Below, one piece after another: positions 25,050 to 32,412 of a stretch of 64,000 nt of DNA. Positions within the stretch are counted from its first letter, which is position 1. Every line of letters starts with the position of its first letter. The notes under the pieces were generated by a model. It worked only from the letters and a program-made list of their open reading frames with translations, ran no database searches and had not been told where the DNA came from. This DNA is from a candidate division LCP-89 bacterium B3_LCP (GTDB lineage: Bacteria > Electryoneota > B3-LCP). The translations under genes were made by a program, and so were the position numbers. The stretch is from NCBI GenBank assembly GCA_005223185.1, contig NJBN01000012.1:45835-109834 (forward strand), written 5' to 3'.

Positions 25050-26764
25050 TCTGCTTCACGAAGTACGTGTCCCGGTCCGGTTAGTAATTCGGAGTAGAGT
25101 TCCTGGTTTGCCAATAGTTCGAAAGCTTTCTGTAATTGCGGATCGCCCTTTAAACTTGCCAGGGTTCTGCCCCGCTTGCCATCCTGCAAACCAGCCATCT
25201 CTACCGCCAGTCGAAAGGAAATGTAGTCGGTATGATCCCTAAAGTGGTCAGGCTGTGCTGCTTTAATCTCATTCCTTAGTTCGACTAAGTTGGTTACTAT
25301 GCTTCCCTCTATCAGCGTGTCATCTTCTGCAGTCGAAATTAATTCATCCAATCTGTTGGCAAAATCGTCCTGGGATTTAAAGTCTTTCTCCTGTATATAT
25401 TCCTGAAACTCACCCAAGATATCATCCGTTATTTCAATGTGACCTTCATCGGTATGTTCAGAAAGATAATTAGCACAGAAATCATAGAAGTATCCGGTGC
25501 GTACCAAATCAGTTTCATATCTGTCCAGCCGCGGTATCTCAACTTCGATATCAGGGTTGATACCGCCACTTCCGAATACCGTTCTACCGGATCGGGTATA
25601 ATACCTCTCTTCTAAGTCAGGTCCTTCCTGCGTGGGAATTTCCTGTAAAATGACGTCATTCTCTTCATCGAAGTAATCCAGTTTCTGAATCAACCGCCCG
25701 GAAGGAGTGTAATACCGCGCTGTGGTTATCTTCAGCGATCGTCCATCTTTGAAATCAACCAGTGTTTGCACTAATCCCTTGCCGAATGTGGTCTGCCCCA
25801 CAATAGCAGCTCTATCCAGATCCTGCAGAGCGCCGGACACTATTTCCGATGCTGATGCAGAACCTTGATCTACCAAAACGACCATAGATATTTCCGGACA
25901 GACAGGTTCTAATTGTGAAGTGTATTTCCGTTGTGCCATCTTGTGGCGTCCCTGTGTGCTGACAATCTCCTCACCCTTGGGAATAAAATTCTGTGCTACT
26001 TCCACAGCAGCCGGAAGTAAACCACCCGGATTATGGCGCAAATCCAGAATTAAACTCGTCATCCCCTCATCTTTTAGTTTATTCAAAGCCTTGTGTATTT
26101 CCCCGCCAGCGTTTCTGGAAAAGCGCGTGAGACGAACATAACCAACTCCATCTTGAAGGATACCAGCGTAGGAAACGTCCGTGATTTTTATTATCGCACG
26201 TTCTAAAGTAAAAGGAATGGGATCCGCCACGCCGATCCGTTCTATATTTATATCTACGTCAGTTCCAGCTTTTCCCCTCAATAAATCCGCCGCATCCTTG
26301 GTGGTAAAACCGGCTGTGGATTGCCCTTCGATCTCGATGATCTTATCACCCGGACGAATGCCCAGTCTTTTTGCTGGCGAATCCTCAATTGGTGAAATGA
26401 CAGTCAGAACCTTGTCCTTGCCACGTATCCCGATCTCTATTCCAATGCCACCGTATTTGCCGGCTGACATGATCTGCAGGTTATCGGTCGTCTCTTCGTC
26501 CAAAAATACGGTATAAGGATCTAAAGTATTCAGCATCCCTTCAATTCCAGCGCGCATGAACTCCTGCGGATCTATATCATCCACGTAGCGCGAGCTGATC
26601 TCGCGGTAAACAGCGCCGAAAAGCCCGATATTCTCCTTGATGTTGAGATAAAGATCTGCTTGTCCGTCGGAGTTTGAAGCATTTGTCTGCAGCGTAATTA
26701 TACACGAAAGTATGAAAGCAAGTATCATCAGCTTACGCATTGTGCACCTCACGTGAGATCTCAT
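25046..26764 (-). CDS. ctpA: Carboxyl-terminal processing protease (S41)
   Basis: 572-aa periplasmic protease of the Tsp/CtpA family. A signal peptide (about 8-28) is followed by the N-terminal helical domain, a PDZ domain (about 100-185, GGIGIEIG...SPAKRLGIRPGDKI) and the S41 core, with the nucleophile in QGSASASEIVSGAL and the general-base Lys in TTFGKGLVQT. A C-terminal extension of about 170 residues lacks an obvious domain. Probably trims or degrades envelope proteins. Start chosen at MRSHVRCTMRKLMIL; the second Met (residue 9) gives a more typical signal peptide. Confidence 0.9.
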   Translation of the reverse strand: MRSHVRCTMRKLMILAFILSCIITLQTNASNSDGQADLYLNIKENIGLFGAVYREISSRYVDDIDPQEFMRAGIEGMLNTLDPYTVFLDEETTDNLQIMSAGKYGGIGIEIGIRGKDKVLTVISPIEDSPAKRLGIRPGDKIIEIEGQSTAGFTTKDAADLLRGKAGTDVDINIERIGVADPIPFTLERAIIKITDVSYAGILQDGVGYVRLTRFSRNAGGEIHKALNKLKDEGMTSLILDLRHNPGGLLPAAVEVAQNFIPKGEEIVSTQGRHKMAQRKYTSQLEPVCPEISMVVLVDQGSASASEIVSGALQDLDRAAIVGQTTFGKGLVQTLVDFKDGRSLKITTARYYTPSGRLIQKLDYFDEENDVILQEIPTQEGPDLEERYYTRSGRTVFGSGGINPDIEVEIPRLDRYETDLVRTGYFYDFCANYLSEHTDEGHIEITDDILGEFQEYIQEKDFKSQDDFANRLDELISTAEDDTLIEGSIVTNLVELRNEIKAAQPDHFRDHTDYISFRLAVEMAGLQDGKRGRTLASLKGDPQLQKAFELLANQELYSELLTGPGHVLREAE

Positions 26765-26772
26765 TTCTGATT

Positions 26773-27813
26773 TTATAAGTTTTTTGCTAATTTGTTTCTA
26801 TCTGTTGGACTACCAATGGCGGCGATATGTTTCACAAACTGGTGAGCTGTCAATATCGCTTGCAGCATTGAACCGGGATCAGCGCAAAATTTTCCTGCGA
26901 TGTCGAAAGCGGTCCCGTGATCAGGAGAAGTGCGGGGGAATGGCAGTCCCCCGGTGATATTGACCGCGCGTCCGAATCCCTTCATCTTTATCGGAATCAT
27001 TCCCTGGTCATGGTACATCGTCAAGATGCAATCGAAACGTTCGTAGTGATTGAATACGGTATCTGCAGGGAATGGTCCTGCAACTGTTATGCCACTTTTT
27101 TGTGCGCTCTTTATGGCCGGTACAATTGATTTCCCCTCTTCATCACCGAAAATGCCGCCGTCTGAAGAATGCGGATTCAAAGCTGTTACGGCAACCAGAG
27201 GGTCTTCAATACCGAACCACTTTTGCAGCGTTTCATACAGGACTTTGATCTTTTCAGCAACTAAATTGCTGTCAATAGCTTGACTAACTTCGCGTAGTGG
27301 TAAGTGAGTCGTAGCGATTCCGATCCTCAAGTCATCTGCAGTTAGTATCATTATGTAATGCTCAGCGTCTGCCAGAGTAGCAATCATCTCCGTCTGACCG
27401 GGGAATTTGAAACCCGCTAAGTGCAGCGATTCCTTGGATGAAGGAGCTGTCACCAGCGCCGAAGCCTCACCATCTAAGCAAGCTTCTACTCCTCTTTTGA
27501 TGCCCCCCGCTGAAATTGCTCCTGCGTCAGCCTGGATTTTCCCGTAGTGTTGAACGAACGCTTCAGCGCCTTCGGGTTCCAAGACTGGAACATAATCGAA
27601 GTCCCCAGCCTCCTCCAGTGATGCTGTCTTTCGTAGTCGCAGGGGATTTCCCAGCTCCTTGTTGGTTCTCTCTAAGACGTGATACACACCAGCTAAGACG
27701 TTATACCCGCGTAATTCTGCAGGAAGCTGTAGTAAAGCTTTGAGAGTTACTTCGGGACCGATGCCGTTAGGATCGCCGCAGTTTATGTATATCGGTGTCT
27801 GTTTCATTTCCAT
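26773..27813 (-). CDS. pdxA: 4-hydroxythreonine-4-phosphate dehydrogenase
   Basis: Oxidises 4-phosphohydroxy-L-threonine in DXP-dependent pyridoxal phosphate synthesis. The 346-aa protein has YINCGDPNGIGPEVTLKAL at the N-terminus, TALNPHSSDGGIFGDEE, the metal-binding MYHDQGMIPIKMKGFG and PRTSPDHGTAFDIAG. Head of the pdxA-ctpA-thiL-thiD transcript, joining two cofactor pathways. PLP supply is relevant to the PLP enzymes of the purine operon, but no direct link is seen. Confidence 0.93.
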   Translation of the reverse strand: MEMKQTPIYINCGDPNGIGPEVTLKALLQLPAELRGYNVLAGVYHVLERTNKELGNPLRLRKTASLEEAGDFDYVPVLEPEGAEAFVQHYGKIQADAGAISAGGIKRGVEACLDGEASALVTAPSSKESLHLAGFKFPGQTEMIATLADAEHYIMILTADDLRIGIATTHLPLREVSQAIDSNLVAEKIKVLYETLQKWFGIEDPLVAVTALNPHSSDGGIFGDEEGKSIVPAIKSAQKSGITVAGPFPADTVFNHYERFDCILTMYHDQGMIPIKMKGFGRAVNITGGLPFPRTSPDHGTAFDIAGKFCADPGSMLQAILTAHQFVKHIAAIGSPTDRNKLAKNL

Positions 27814-27847
27814 TTTTTCGTATAAATAGTCTCTACTTTTTTACGCA

Positions 27848-27876
27848 CTATACCAGTCTTCAGATCCTGCCTTCAA
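27848..27876 (-). promoter_or_regulatory. Probable promoter of the pdxA operon
   Basis: On the minus strand TTGAAG (complement of 27871-27876), 17 nt, TATAGT (complement of 27848-27853), 35 nt before the pdxA start. Slightly off the TATATT form of other promoters here. Confidence 0.5.
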
Positions 27877-28067
27877 GGGGTAATACGTAGTTGACCGTGT
27901 AATTTATTTTGTTTTTCTGGAACCGCATATGCTGCTTGAGCGTTTATTACATAGAACCTCCTTTAAGATGATTGATGATAGATCGACAGGGCGTGCGGAC
28001 AAATTGTTTTCGCGCCCTGTTTCCATGTTCTGGATTTAAATTTCTGACGCTTGATATAGATAACACA

Positions 28068-28604
28068 ATGGATTTCGAGGAAAAATTCAAAAGTGGCGGA
28101 TTAGTTTTCGATGGAAAGCTACTTAAGCTGCACCGTGATATAATCCGCAAACCGGATGGTCGGGAAGAAATCAGGGAAGTTATCAGGCATCCCGGAGCGG
28201 CAGTTATCGTTCCCCGACTCCGCGACGGACGATTTGTGTTGGTGAGGCAGTTTCGTTATGCTCTGAATAGAGAAACCGTAGAATTTCCTGCAGGTAAACT
28301 TGATCCAGGAGAAGATCCTTTATTTTGCGCTCAGCGCGAACTTAAGGAGGAGACGGGATATTATGCAGATGATTTAAAACTGCTCCTGAAAATGCAACCA
28401 GCGCCTGCTTACAGCGATGAAATCCTGTGGATATATTCTGCCGAAGATTTGACTGCCGGAAAGAACAGCCCGGATTCAGATGAGTTGGTTTCCGTGGAGT
28501 TATACACTATGGATGCATTATTTGCCCTGTACAAAAGAGGCGAAATAAGTGACGGGAAAACCGTGGCTGCTCTTCTTCATTGTAAACTCTTTTTAAAAGG
28601 ATAA
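28068..28604 (+). CDS. NUDIX hydrolase, ADP-ribose pyrophosphatase-like
   Basis: Hydrolyses nucleoside diphosphate derivatives, most likely ADP-ribose. The NUDIX box is complete: G-KLDPG-E-DPLFCAQ-RE-L-K-EE-TGY. The N-terminal part with EVIRHPGAAVIVPRL and LVRQFRYALNRETVEFPAGK matches the ADPRase/NudF group. The frame is open further upstream (to 27972), but the sequence before MDFEEKFKSGG has no family character, so the ATG at 28068 is chosen, giving 178 aa. No clear ribosome-binding site. Confidence 0.88.
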   Translation: MDFEEKFKSGGLVFDGKLLKLHRDIIRKPDGREEIREVIRHPGAAVIVPRLRDGRFVLVRQFRYALNRETVEFPAGKLDPGEDPLFCAQRELKEETGYYADDLKLLLKMQPAPAYSDEILWIYSAEDLTAGKNSPDSDELVSVELYTMDALFALYKRGEISDGKTVAALLHCKLFLKG

Positions 28605-28674
28605 TCCTCGTGAGAGCACCGTTTAAGTCTTGAATATCTGTCATGTACTATGTAAATGGATATGAAGATTTAAC

Positions 28675-28703
28675 TTGACAATGTCGGAAATTATCATTAT
28701 ATT
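28675..28703 (+). promoter_or_regulatory. Consensus promoter of the structured RNA region before phoH
   Basis: TTGACA (28675-28680), 17 nt, TATATT (28698-28703): identical hexamers and spacer to the htrA and carbamoyltransferase promoters. The predicted start near 28710 lies about 300 nt before the likely phoH ATG. Confidence 0.85.
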
Positions 28704-28709
28704 AATGTA

Positions 28710-28975
28710 AGATGCTAAAATTCGGTAAGCGCCCCTCAATTGATTCAAGCTGGTGCCATTACCGATAAAATAGTTAATTTACAGATAACCGTACTTTATA
28801 TAAGGTCTTAAGAGACTACACCACTGTTGGACGAGAAACCTCGACAACGGCTTAAAGATACCGAAAAGCCCGAAAACTGCGATGACTGTAGTACATCCTG
28901 TTATAGTCATCACAGCTTGATATACACGTTTACGCTCCTGCCGCTTCATGAGTGAAGTGTCCGGAGTTTTTTATT
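28710..28975 (+). ncRNA. Candidate structured RNA or phoH leader ending in a terminator
   Basis: No plausible gene lies here, but the predicted transcript can form successive hairpins. TCGGTAA...TTACCGA encloses GCGCC...GGTGC (28722-28774). CTGTTG-CGAG...CTCG-CAACGG lies at 28824-28850. CTGCGATGACT...AGTCATCACAG lies at 28877-28915. CTCC...CGCTTCA-TGAG-TGAAGTG...GGAG at 28936-28965 is followed by TTTTTTATTTTTAT, an intrinsic terminator. It does not match the consensus of tmRNA, SRP RNA, RNase P or the common riboswitches as I know them. It is either a free-standing small RNA of about 260 nt or a 5' leader that attenuates phoH-ybeY-corC. Confidence 0.55.
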
Positions 28976-29008
28976 TTTATAGATGACGAGGATACTAGCA
29001 TAATTCCG

Positions 29009-30043
29009 ATGAGGAGAGAGATAGATAAAGAGCTAAATATAGAGTCCGAAGAACCTCCGCCTGAGGAGCGATTCGAAATTCCCTTAAAAAATGGTGAACT
29101 CTTCAACCTTGCTGGAATACATGACCGCAATCTGAAGGCACTGAGAGCCCATTTAAACGCTAAGATCATAGCGAAGAACGATTCTATTCTGATTACCGCC
29201 AGCCCTCCTGAGGACTTGAACCTTGCCAAGAATGTAGTCGAAGAAATTCTCAATATCCTCCGCCACAGGGGATCAGTGGATGTAGATGACGTTGAAACCG
29301 TATTGCGCTTGATGTCCGATAACGATCAACCTGATGACGCTAAGACGCCTTCTGGATTCTCCACTATTGAAACTCCGCAGAAGCCAATTTATTTGCGTTC
29401 AGCCAATCAGGAAGCTTATTACCAGACGTCGCAGTCGAAAGATATCGTTTTTGCTGTAGGCCCAGCCGGAACCGGGAAGACTTACCTGGCGGTAGCTATG
29501 GCTGTTCAGGCGCTAACCAGGCATGAAGTTAAGCGCATTATCCTGGTGAGACCAGCTGTTGAAGCCGGCGAGAATCTGGGGTTTTTGCCCGGTGACCTGA
29601 AAGAAAAGGTGGATCCCTACTTTCGCCCCCTGTATGATGCATTAATGGACATGATTCCTCCCGATCGAGTCAAGAGGCTTATAGAGCGTAACACCATCGA
29701 AATAGCGCCGCTGGCATATATGCGGGGGAGAACACTTTCCAATTCATTCGTTATCTTAGATGAAGCCCAGAACACCACCGCCGAACAGATGATGATGTTC
29801 CTAACCAGGCTGGGAATGCATTCCAAGGCGCTGATTACGGGCGATGAAACGCAGATAGACCTGCGTAATAAAGATGAATCAGGTCTCCTGCAGGCGCCGC
29901 AGGTATTGAAGAAAATCAAGGGAATCTCTTTTGTGCAATTGACAGAAAAGGATGCTGTCAGGCATGAGCTTGTCCGCAGAATTATCAATGCTTATTCGGA
30001 TTACCATAATGGTAACAACAATGATAAAACAGAAGCGTTCTGA
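29009..30043 (+). CDS. phoH: PhoH-family ATPase
   Basis: Cytoplasmic P-loop ATPase of the PhoH/PhoL group, linked in many bacteria with YbeY in RNA and ribosome metabolism. The PhoH domain has Walker A GPAGTGKTYLAVAMA, RPAVEAGENLGFLPGDLKEK, Walker B SFVILDEAQNTT and ITGDETQIDL. The N-terminal 120 residues form a KH-like region, as in PhoL. The frame is open back to a GTG at 28952, but that codon lies inside a terminator hairpin, so the ATG at 29009 (344 aa) is preferred despite a weak ribosome-binding site. ybeY follows 5 nt later. Confidence 0.9.
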   Translation: MRREIDKELNIESEEPPPEERFEIPLKNGELFNLAGIHDRNLKALRAHLNAKIIAKNDSILITASPPEDLNLAKNVVEEILNILRHRGSVDVDDVETVLRLMSDNDQPDDAKTPSGFSTIETPQKPIYLRSANQEAYYQTSQSKDIVFAVGPAGTGKTYLAVAMAVQALTRHEVKRIILVRPAVEAGENLGFLPGDLKEKVDPYFRPLYDALMDMIPPDRVKRLIERNTIEIAPLAYMRGRTLSNSFVILDEAQNTTAEQMMMFLTRLGMHSKALITGDETQIDLRNKDESGLLQAPQVLKKIKGISFVQLTEKDAVRHELVRRIINAYSDYHNGNNNDKTEAF

Positions 30044-30048
30044 ATGAA

Positions 30049-30462
30049 ATGACTTCTATCGAAATATTTAACCAGTATCCGCAAGAATCTATTGACATTA
30101 AACCGCTTCGCAGTTTAATTGATCGGGTATTAAAAACAGAAAAATGGAATTTTCACATCAATCTCATCATCGTGGGTGACAGCGAAATCTGCCGCTTGAA
30201 TCGTCTCTTCTTGAGCACTGATGATGTTACAGACGTCATAGCATTTAGCTCTGGTGATGATGATCCACCCGGCGGTGAAATTTACCTGAGTCTCGATCAA
30301 GCCAAAATACAAGCTGAAGAAGCGTCAGAATCGCTGCTTAAAGCCGCAAGCCGTTTGACAGTCCATGGAATCCTCCATCTTGGCGGATGGGATGATGTGA
30401 CCGATTCTGACCGTGATAGAATGCTAAAACACGGTGAAGTTTACCTATCTGGAATGAGATGA
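30049..30462 (+). CDS. ybeY: Endoribonuclease YbeY
   Basis: Single-strand endoribonuclease for 16S rRNA 3'-end maturation and ribosome quality control. The 137-aa protein has LSTDDVTDVIAFSSGD and the metal site VHGILHLGGWDD. His106 and His110 are present, but the third zinc ligand position is Asp116 where Proteobacteria and Firmicutes have His (GYDH). Bacteroidota YbeY proteins also show an acidic residue or Lys-Asp here, so this is a lineage trait rather than inactivation. Adjacent to phoH, as in many genomes. Confidence 0.9.
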   Translation: MTSIEIFNQYPQESIDIKPLRSLIDRVLKTEKWNFHINLIIVGDSEICRLNRLFLSTDDVTDVIAFSSGDDDPPGGEIYLSLDQAKIQAEEASESLLKAASRLTVHGILHLGGWDDVTDSDRDRMLKHGEVYLSGMR

Positions 30463-30508
30463 TAAATAACTGGTTAACTCATCATTTTAATATAACCAAA
30501 GAGAAATA

Positions 30509-31810
30509 GTGGAAGATGGTATAAGCGTGGGTCTTCTCCTGCTGAGTTTGGGAATTGGTCTGGTACTTTCCGCATTCTTTTCCTCTGCGGAAACAGCCTT
30601 TTTCTCATTGACTAAGAGCATTTTGGCGGAACTTAAGGAGGCCAAAGATCCACGTTCCAGGCGGGTTGTTCGCCTCATCGAACGACCCAAAGAGCTATTA
30701 ATAACGATTCTGTCAGGTAACGCTTTAGTGAACGTGGCTGTGGCGGTGATAGCCGCGTTCCTGGCTCTGCATATTTGTGGAATAACCGGTTTCCCCGCCT
30801 CTGCGGGACTGGCAATAGAAGTAATATTAGTTACCGGCATCATCCTCATCCTGGGCGAAATTACTCCTAAAATAGTTGCTTTGAAACATGCGCAAACCTG
30901 GGCTATGTGGGTTGCTCTGCCAGTGGACATAACCAGGCGTATCCTCTTTCCCCTTACCAAATGTCTCGATTTTCTGGCTCGTACTGTTTCCAGGTCATTG
31001 GGTGTGGAACACCGCAGACTTTCCCTTTCCGAAGATGAAATAAAGGCTTTGGTCGAGGTATCTGAGGAACGCGGTGCTTTGGATGAAGAAGAAAAAGAAA
31101 TGATCCAGGGGATATTCGAAATCTCCGAAACGACCGTCAAGGAGATCATGATTCCCAGAGTTGATATTGCCTGCTTACCCATCACTTCAACGATGCAGGA
31201 CGTCATAAAGCTGGTCAAGGAAAATGGGCACTCACGCATCCCCATTTTCAACGAAAACCTTGACAAAATCGCCGGCATAGTTCACGTAAAGGACCTGCTG
31301 CCTTATTTTGATAACGGTGATAATCAGGTGGAATTAGCTCAGGTAATTCGAGAAGTTATCTTCGTTCCGGAAGGCAAGAAAATAGATGATTTGTTACACC
31401 AGTTCCAGCAGGAAAAAGCTCATATGGCTATCGTCGTAGATGAATATGGCGGGACTGCCGGATTGGTGACTTTAGAAGACGTTCTCGAGGAAATAGTTGG
31501 CGAGATTCAGGATGAATACGATCGAGAAGTGCCCTTATCGCACTGGCTTGATGAAAATACACTTATCGCCGATGCTCGTATAAACATCGGCGAACTAAAC
31601 GAACTTATCGGGGAAGACCTTATCCCTGAAACAGAAGATTACGAGACGCTGGGTGGATTTATCTTCTCACAAACGGGAGATCTGCCCGGACCCAAGGAAA
31701 GTCTGGATTATCACGACTATCATTTCGTGGTTGAAGAATTGTCAGGCAGGCGTATCGGAAAAATACGCATTGAGCGGCATAAACCGCCTGACGATGAACT
31801 CGGATCGTAA
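30509..31810 (+). CDS. CNNM/CorC-type transporter-associated protein (DUF21-CBS-CorC_HlyC)
   Basis: 433-aa membrane protein: DUF21 transmembrane domain (about 1-190, beginning LLLLSLGIGLVLSAFFSSAETAFFSL), two CBS domains (about 205-325, MIPRVDIACLP...HSRIPIF...IVHVKDLL) and a C-terminal CorC_HlyC domain (about 345-425). The family is implicated in Mg2+/Co2+ export or cation homeostasis. It starts with GTG 46 nt after ybeY. The phoH-ybeY-corC order is common across bacteria. Confidence 0.9.
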   Translation: MEDGISVGLLLLSLGIGLVLSAFFSSAETAFFSLTKSILAELKEAKDPRSRRVVRLIERPKELLITILSGNALVNVAVAVIAAFLALHICGITGFPASAGLAIEVILVTGIILILGEITPKIVALKHAQTWAMWVALPVDITRRILFPLTKCLDFLARTVSRSLGVEHRRLSLSEDEIKALVEVSEERGALDEEEKEMIQGIFEISETTVKEIMIPRVDIACLPITSTMQDVIKLVKENGHSRIPIFNENLDKIAGIVHVKDLLPYFDNGDNQVELAQVIREVIFVPEGKKIDDLLHQFQQEKAHMAIVVDEYGGTAGLVTLEDVLEEIVGEIQDEYDREVPLSHWLDENTLIADARINIGELNELIGEDLIPETEDYETLGGFIFSQTGDLPGPKESLDYHDYHFVVEELSGRRIGKIRIERHKPPDDELGS

Positions 31811-31845
31811 TCGTTAAAAGACACTATGTCAGATGATGAGCGCAG

Positions 31846-32403
31846 ATGCCGTCTGAGACAAAAAAAATGAGTTTACTGAGGAATCTTTGGACGCGGGTTG
31901 TCTCATTTTTCATACTGAGACAACTGAAAACCAATCCCGATTCCCCTCTGGATTTTGATCGGCTTTTCAAAGAGCCGGAAAGCTGGCTGCTGTTTATGCC
32001 GGCAGAAGCGGTCGCTTTCGATGCAGCCATGAAGTATTGCCGTGAGCTGTTAGAACAAATTGAAGGCGTTCGCTTGCACTTAATTGTCCCCTATGAATTC
32101 CGTCACTGGGTGAGGACTACGCAAAATTTGAAGGTTCATCCCTATTCACATCAGGATCTGATAATGAAGCGTATTCCCAGGAATTCCCTGCTGCGTAGGT
32201 TGCGCAGGTTAGAACCTGCCATTGCCGTAGATCTAAATCCTTGGCCAACGCCGCTGTCGTTGTGTATCTGCGGGCTTTGCGGAGCTCGTGTCCGAGGAGC
32301 TGTTTCGCGCAAACAAGGGGACGCTGTGTTCAACTTTCTGGTAAAGACCGGATCCGGGGAAATTGGGGATCAGTATCGCGCCCTGTTCGCGTACCTGACC
32401 TGA
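31846..32403 (+). CDS. Hypothetical protein, GT9-fold N-domain-like
   Basis: 185-aa protein. After a basic N-terminal amphipathic segment (about 8-26) it has L-F-M-P-A-E-A-V-A-F-D-A-A and then AIAVDLNPWPTPLSLCICGLCGARVRGAV. That is the pattern of the first Rossmann domain of heptosyltransferase-like (GT9) proteins, where D-x-x-x-D-L-N is followed by a helix and A-x-x-R-x-G. The second domain with the donor site is missing, and the length is like DUF6913-type truncated relatives in Bacteroidota. It may be a scaffold rather than a transferase. It sits 35 nt after corC and 9 nt before the radical SAM gene. Confidence 0.5.
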   Translation: MPSETKKMSLLRNLWTRVVSFFILRQLKTNPDSPLDFDRLFKEPESWLLFMPAEAVAFDAAMKYCRELLEQIEGVRLHLIVPYEFRHWVRTTQNLKVHPYSHQDLIMKRIPRNSLLRRLRRLEPAIAVDLNPWPTPLSLCICGLCGARVRGAVSRKQGDAVFNFLVKTGSGEIGDQYRALFAYLT

Positions 32404-32412
32404 TGACCCTTA

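Noticed and set aside
28710..28975. 6S RNA, tmRNA, SRP RNA or cobalamin riboswitch for the structured region
   Set aside because: Conserved sequence boxes of these RNAs are not visible and there is no single long-range closing stem; left as an unassigned structured RNA.
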